In this document: positions 28,968 through 32,843 of the stretch, piece after piece | How positions within the stretch are numbered: the stretch's first letter is position 1 | Layout of the letters: the number at the start of each line of letters is the position of its first letter | Source: Bacteroidaceae bacterium | Lineage (GTDB): Bacteria; Bacteroidota; Bacteroidia; Bacteroidales; Bacteroidaceae | Assembly: GCA_017428785.1 (NCBI GenBank) | Contig: JAFRQD010000013.1 | Span: 1 to 32,843, forward strand | Reading direction: 5' to 3' | Length of the DNA: 32,843 nt | Translations under genes and position numbers: made by a program | Notes under the pieces: model-generated | Databases searched by the model: none | Told to the model about the DNA's origin: nothing | What the model saw: only the letters and a program-made list of their open reading frames with translations

Positions 28968-30290
28968 TTACTTCCAATAGATGTCGGTGAACTCCTTCTT
29001 GATATTCACCTCCTCAAGCTTGAAGTATTTGCGCAGGAGTCCCCATGTCACATCGAGCATCTCCTCGGTGTTGAGGTTGACGTCGATGGCAAGGAGCTTG
29101 CTCGAGTAATCCTTCGCAAAGTCGAGGCAACGGTTGTCGTAGTCGGTGAGGTCGAAGCCGTTCTCCAGCTTTGTCTTGGCATTCGCCGCGTCGGCATAAA
29201 GGCGGATGGCAGCGTTCATGACTTGGCTGTGGTCCTTTCTGGTCTTCTTACCTGCGACAAGCTGCTTCAGACGAGACAGCGAGCGGAACGGATCGACGAT
29301 GACCTTGCCCACGTCACTGTCGCGACGCAGGTAGAGCTGACCCTCCGTGATGTAACCGGTGTTGTCGGGCACGGCATGCGTGATGTCGCCACCAGACAGC
29401 GTGGTCACGGCGATGATGGTGATGGAGCCGCCGCCTGCGCTCTCGGGGAACTGCACGGCCTTCTCGTAGATCTTTGCCAAGTCGGAATAGAGCGAGCCAG
29501 GCATCGAGTCCTTCGACGGGATTTGGTCCATACGGTTGCTCACGATGGAGAGCGAGTCGGCATAACTGGTCATGTCGGTCAGCAGGACGAGCACCGTCTC
29601 GTGCTTCTCCACGGCGAAGTACTCGGCAGCCGTCAGCGCCATGTCGGGAATGAGGAGTCGCTCCACAGCAGGGTCCTCGGTGGTGTTGATGAAAGAGATG
29701 ATGCGGTCGAGCGCACCGGCACCGGCGAAGGTGTTGCGGAAGAAGTAGTAGTCGTCGTTGGTCATACCCATGCCGCCCAGGATAATCTTGTCGGCCTTGG
29801 CACGCATGGCAACGAGGGCCATCACTTCGTTGAACGGCTGGTCGGGGTCGGCAAAGAAAGGAATCTTCTGACCCGAGACAAGCGTGTTGTTGAGGTCTAT
29901 GCCGGCAATACCCGTGGCGATGAGCTCGCTGGGCTGCTTGCGGCGAACGGGGTTGACCGACGGACCGCCAATCTCCACCTCTTTGCCCTCAACCTCTGGG
30001 CCGCCGTCGATGGGCTGCCCGTAAGCGTTGAAGAAGCGTCCTGCCAGCTGGTCGCTGACCTTGAGGGACGGGCTCTTGCCGAGGAACACGACCTCTGCAT
30101 TGGTGGGAATGCCGCCCGTGCCTTCGAACACCTGCAGCGTCACATCGTCACCGATAATCTTCACAACCTGAGCCAACTTGCCGTTGATGGTCGCCAGCTC
30201 ATTGTAACCCACGCCCTTCGCCTTGAGCGAACAGGTAGCCTTCGTTATCTGGCTTATCTTTGTATATACTTTCTGAAATGCTGTAGCCAT
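28968..30290 (-). CDS. atpB: A/V-type ATP synthase subunit B (440 aa)
   Basis: The non-catalytic nucleotide-site subunit of the A/V-type ATPase head, alternating with subunit A in the A3B3 ring. Family sequences are clear: YNELATINGK near the N-terminus, GRFFNAYGQPIDGGP, SELIATGIAGIDLNNTLVSGQKIPFF, LVLLTDMTSYADSLS, SMPGSLYSDLAKIYE and GYITEGQLYLRRD. The P-loop is replaced by FADPDQPFN, as is usual for B subunits. The length is normal. It begins 5 bp after the stop of the A gene. In relatives the genes for D, I and K follow, but here a terminator and a convergent gene come directly after. Confidence 0.96.
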   Translation of the reverse strand: MATAFQKVYTKISQITKATCSLKAKGVGYNELATINGKLAQVVKIIGDDVTLQVFEGTGGIPTNAEVVFLGKSPSLKVSDQLAGRFFNAYGQPIDGGPEVEGKEVEIGGPSVNPVRRKQPSELIATGIAGIDLNNTLVSGQKIPFFADPDQPFNEVMALVAMRAKADKIILGGMGMTNDDYYFFRNTFAGAGALDRIISFINTTEDPAVERLLIPDMALTAAEYFAVEKHETVLVLLTDMTSYADSLSIVSNRMDQIPSKDSMPGSLYSDLAKIYEKAVQFPESAGGGSITIIAVTTLSGGDITHAVPDNTGYITEGQLYLRRDSDVGKVIVDPFRSLSRLKQLVAGKKTRKDHSQVMNAAIRLYADAANAKTKLENGFDLTDYDNRCLDFAKDYSSKLLAIDVNLNTEEMLDVTWGLLRKYFKLEEVNIKKEFTDIYWK

Positions 30291-30295
30291 GTCTG

Positions 30296-32041
30296 TTATG
30301 CATTAATCATTTCTTCGATTTGCTTGATGTAGTCGTAGTACTGCTCACTCTTATAGAGGGAGTAGTTCATCTGCTTGCACAGGTTGATGAGCTTCTTGAA
30401 GTAATCGATGACCTGAAGGAAGGTGTCAAACTTGTAGTCTTCCTTGTCGCAGATCTTCGTAACGAGGTTGAGTATCTCTTCCTGGCGTGCGAGTGGCGTC
30501 ACAGCGTCAACCTCGTCGAAGGCATCCTGTTGCAGGATGACGTAGTCAATCACCTCGGACTTCCAGAAGGTCACATGATACTCGACAGGCACGCCGTCGT
30601 CACCGAGGATGTTTATCTGCTCGGCAATCTCCTTACCACGCTGCATGCGGGTCTTCAGGGCGAGCACCTTCGGGATCCATTCCTTATTGATATGCCCTTC
30701 GATATACTCGGCAAACTCTGGATATTCGAGGTATTTGGAGTAAGAGTCTATGGGGTTGACTGCCGGATAACGCTTCTTGTCGGCACGGTCTTGCTCAAGT
30801 GCGTAGAAGCAGCGGGCAACCTTCTTGGTGCTTTCTGTAACGGGCTCCTTCAAGTTACCGCCTGCTGGCGACACTGTTCCCAAGAAGGTAACGGAACCGA
30901 CCTCACCATTGTTGAGGTAAACATAGCCGGCACGTCCGTAGAAGTTACTGATGAGGGCGCCGAGGTCCATCGGGAAGGCATCGGGTCCGGGCAGCTCTTC
31001 CATGCGGTTCGACATCTCGCGGAGAGCCTGTGCCCAACGCGACGTCGAGTCGGCCATCAGCAGGACGCGGAGACCCATCGAGCGGTAGTACTCGGCCATC
31101 GTCATGGCTGTATAGACAGAAGCCTCGCGGGCTGCAACAGGCATGTTGGAGGTGTTGGCAATGATAATGGTGCGCTCCATCAGCTTGCGGCCTGTGTGGG
31201 GGTCAACCAGTTCAGGGAACTCAGTGAAGATTTCCACAACCTCGTTGGCACGTTCACCGCAAGCGGCAATCACCACAATGTCGGCCTCAGCCTGCTTCGA
31301 TATGGCGTGCTGCAGCACAGTCTTGCCCGTACCGAAGGGACCGGGGATAAAGCCCGTGCCGCCTTCCACGATAGGGTTGAACGTGTCGATGGTGCGGACG
31401 CCTGTCTCAAGCAGTTTGAATGGGCGCGGCTTCTCCTTGTAGTTCGTCATGGCGAACTTCACAGGCCAGTGCTGCACCATATCGACCTTGATGTCGTTGC
31501 CCTGCTCGTCGGTCAGGACGGCGATGGTGTCGTGTATCTTATACTTGCCCTTTCCCACGATGCTCTTGATGGTAGCAGTGCCTTTCATCTGGAAAGGCGC
31601 CATTATCTTCAAGGGCTGATGGTTCTCTTCAACCTTACCGAGCCAGTCACTTGCCTGCACTTTGTCGCCTTCCTTTGCAAGAGGTTCGAAGTCCCAAAGG
31701 CGTTCGGCATCGAGAGGCTCTGTGTATTGACCGCGCTTCAGGAAGACACCATCCATCTTGTCGAGGTCGTTCTGCAGACCATCGTAGTTGTGGCTGAGCA
31801 TACCAGGGCCGAGCTGTATCTCGAGCATGTGTCCTGTGAACTCAGCCTCGGCACCGACCTTCAGGCCGCGTGTGCTCTCGAAGACCTGCACATATACGTC
31901 TTGACCGAGAATCTTGATGACCTCAGCCATCAGTCGGTCGCCGCCTGTTGTGATGTAGCATATCTCGCCCTGGAGCACGGGACCGTCCACACGGAGCGTG
32001 ACCATGTTGGCGACTACGCCACTTACAATTCCTTTTGTCAT
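30296..32041 (-). CDS. atpA: A/V-type ATP synthase subunit A, catalytic (581 aa)
   Basis: The catalytic subunit of the A/V-type ATPase. The P-loop is G234-PFGTGKT-241, the Walker B region is RVLLMADSTSRWAQALREMS, and the bulge domain characteristic of V/A-type A subunits lies before the P-loop (about 110-200: QASDWLGKVEENHQPLKIMAPF). Also present are GTVSPAGGNLKEPVTESTKKVARCFYALE and NPIDSYSKYL. The length is standard. It probably couples ATP hydrolysis or synthesis to H+ or Na+ movement; which ion cannot be told without subunits K and I. It lies 51 bp after DUF2764 and 5 bp before B. Confidence 0.97.
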   Translation of the reverse strand: MTKGIVSGVVANMVTLRVDGPVLQGEICYITTGGDRLMAEVIKILGQDVYVQVFESTRGLKVGAEAEFTGHMLEIQLGPGMLSHNYDGLQNDLDKMDGVFLKRGQYTEPLDAERLWDFEPLAKEGDKVQASDWLGKVEENHQPLKIMAPFQMKGTATIKSIVGKGKYKIHDTIAVLTDEQGNDIKVDMVQHWPVKFAMTNYKEKPRPFKLLETGVRTIDTFNPIVEGGTGFIPGPFGTGKTVLQHAISKQAEADIVVIAACGERANEVVEIFTEFPELVDPHTGRKLMERTIIIANTSNMPVAAREASVYTAMTMAEYYRSMGLRVLLMADSTSRWAQALREMSNRMEELPGPDAFPMDLGALISNFYGRAGYVYLNNGEVGSVTFLGTVSPAGGNLKEPVTESTKKVARCFYALEQDRADKKRYPAVNPIDSYSKYLEYPEFAEYIEGHINKEWIPKVLALKTRMQRGKEIAEQINILGDDGVPVEYHVTFWKSEVIDYVILQQDAFDEVDAVTPLARQEEILNLVTKICDKEDYKFDTFLQVIDYFKKLINLCKQMNYSLYKSEQYYDYIKQIEEMINA

Positions 32042-32092
32042 GTTTATATCTTGCTGTGTTTTGTTTAATCTATCGTTGTTTTGTTATAACGG

Positions 32093-32843
32093 TCATCTCG
32101 TCATGCTCTTCTGGGCGATGTTTGGAGCGACGAATTCCTCGGGCACTCTTGCTTCTGAGCGCAGGTCGTCGATTATCTTCCGGAAGGTTTCCTTGCCTTG
32201 CTCGACATCGAGCTTTGCCCAGCGCTGCTGCATTTCGAGCTTGCAGAGATAGGCAAAGACGGCTGCCATGTCGAAGGGCTCGAAGAAGGTGCGCTCGTCG
32301 AGCCAAAGCCACTTGAAGGCGTCTATCATCTTCTCCTTGCGGACGGGGTCTTCTTCATCCACTATCTTCATGAGCTGCGGAATGTAGTCGAGCTCGTGGC
32401 TGAGGTTGAAGTCCTTCGTCTTGTTCTCGCGTATCATCTCCTGCACCTCGCCCTCGCCTTTGATGAAGTCGCCGACGCTCCAGCCCTGGCCGCGTGCCAG
32501 CATAGCTGTGAGGATGTTGGTGATGTCGAGGTTGAGCTTGTACCAGCGGCGCATCATGCGGTTGGGGCAGGTCTTGATGGCGTAGTCGAGGAACTGATAG
32601 GCCATCTCGTCCTCTGGGAAGTAGCCTGCCTTGTCCTTGTTGAAAGGGTATTCGCGAGCGAAGATGCTCATGAAGGCCGGGTAGCGATGGACGTTGAAGT
32701 TAAGCTCGGTGGCGCTTGTGATGAGGTCGCGCAACTGTTCGAGGGAGAAGTTTCCCCATTGGTCGATGGTTGCCTCCGGGTTCTTGAGGAGCTTGACCAG
32801 ATTGACGCAATCGAAGTGGAGGAAGAAGTAGAAGAGCAACTTC
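32093..32843 (-). CDS. DUF2764 family protein of the V-type ATPase operon (5' part outside the window)
   Basis: The DUF2764 protein accompanies bacterial A/V-type ATPase genes in Bacteroidetes between subunits E and A; its role may be like subunit C. The sequence seen (LHFDCVNLVKLLKNPEATIDQWGNFSLEQL, later LDITNILTAMLARGQGWS and AFKWLWLDERTFFEPFDM) fits the family. The first Met in the window (32839) lies inside the protein, because relatives have about 60 further residues before this point and the frame is open to the window edge, so the gene is cut by the border. Helix-rich, with many aromatic residues. Confidence 0.85.
   Translation of the reverse strand, partial: KLLFYFFLHFDCVNLVKLLKNPEATIDQWGNFSLEQLRDLITSATELNFNVHRYPAFMSIFAREYPFNKDKAGYFPEDEMAYQFLDYAIKTCPNRMMRRWYKLNLDITNILTAMLARGQGWSVGDFIKGEGEVQEMIRENKTKDFNLSHELDYIPQLMKIVDEEDPVRKEKMIDAFKWLWLDERTFFEPFDMAAVFAYLCKLEMQQRWAKLDVEQGKETFRKIIDDLRSEARVPEEFVAPNIAQKSMTR

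Noticed and set aside
30320-32068. 582-codon plus-strand frame opposite ATPase subunit A
   Set aside because: Antisense to an unmistakable ATPase gene; open only because of codon bias.

Overview
The window looks like chromosomal DNA of a Bacteroidales bacterium, most likely Prevotella/Segatella-like. The evidence is the Bacteroidetes promoter type (a TTTG box about 19 nt before TAnnTTTG, found repeatedly), almost no classical Shine-Dalgarno sequences, the gene order rpsU-xerC-hpf-tRNA-Thr-tRNA-Tyr (which in relatives runs into tuf), a bacterial A/V-type ATPase operon with the DUF2764 gene, and a giant secreted protein with a type IX-like C-terminal tail. The genus is inferred, not proven.

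Left part (1-3300, mostly minus strand): tRNA-Tyr and tRNA-Thr, ribosome hibernation factor, XerC-like recombinase, ribosomal protein S21 and malate dehydrogenase. Middle-left (3700-12650): a 1,885-residue secreted adhesin-like protein (minus) and, diverging from it, nagB, a small GlsB/YeaQ-type membrane protein and a secreted ADP-ribosylglycohydrolase-family protein. A tRNA-His gene (12872-12946) marks the start of an accessory stretch. It holds a 22-bp repeat array, a hairpin-rich leader behind a strong promoter, an M.EcoRI-family adenine methyltransferase and a DUF262-HNH nuclease, which together look like an unconventional restriction-modification pair. A palindromic MITE-like insert flanked by 27-bp direct repeats separates the two genes.

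Right part (16200-32843): a lipoprotein aldose 1-epimerase (minus), a fasciclin-domain lipoprotein (plus), a translationally coupled PH-domain protein/acyltransferase pair (minus), a GH66 dextranase-like enzyme (plus), an ECF sigma factor with a probable membrane anti-sigma factor and a secreted protein, an S41-like peptidase, and then the ATPase genes B, A and DUF2764 (minus, running off the right edge).

The most unusual signal is not a gene. Five intergenic sites (about 2023, 3469, 9548, 13022 and 21608) carry tandem arrays of units almost all exactly 22 bp long. Their sequences differ from site to site but share the period, internal dyad symmetry and, at four sites, a GC-rich core close to CGCCGCACGCGG. 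At two sites, both between divergent genes, three AT-rich 22-mers sit in the same frame between the same flanks, with the units in opposite orientation. The second focus is the methyltransferase/DUF262-HNH pair, whose methyltransferase also changes base composition abruptly half-way.
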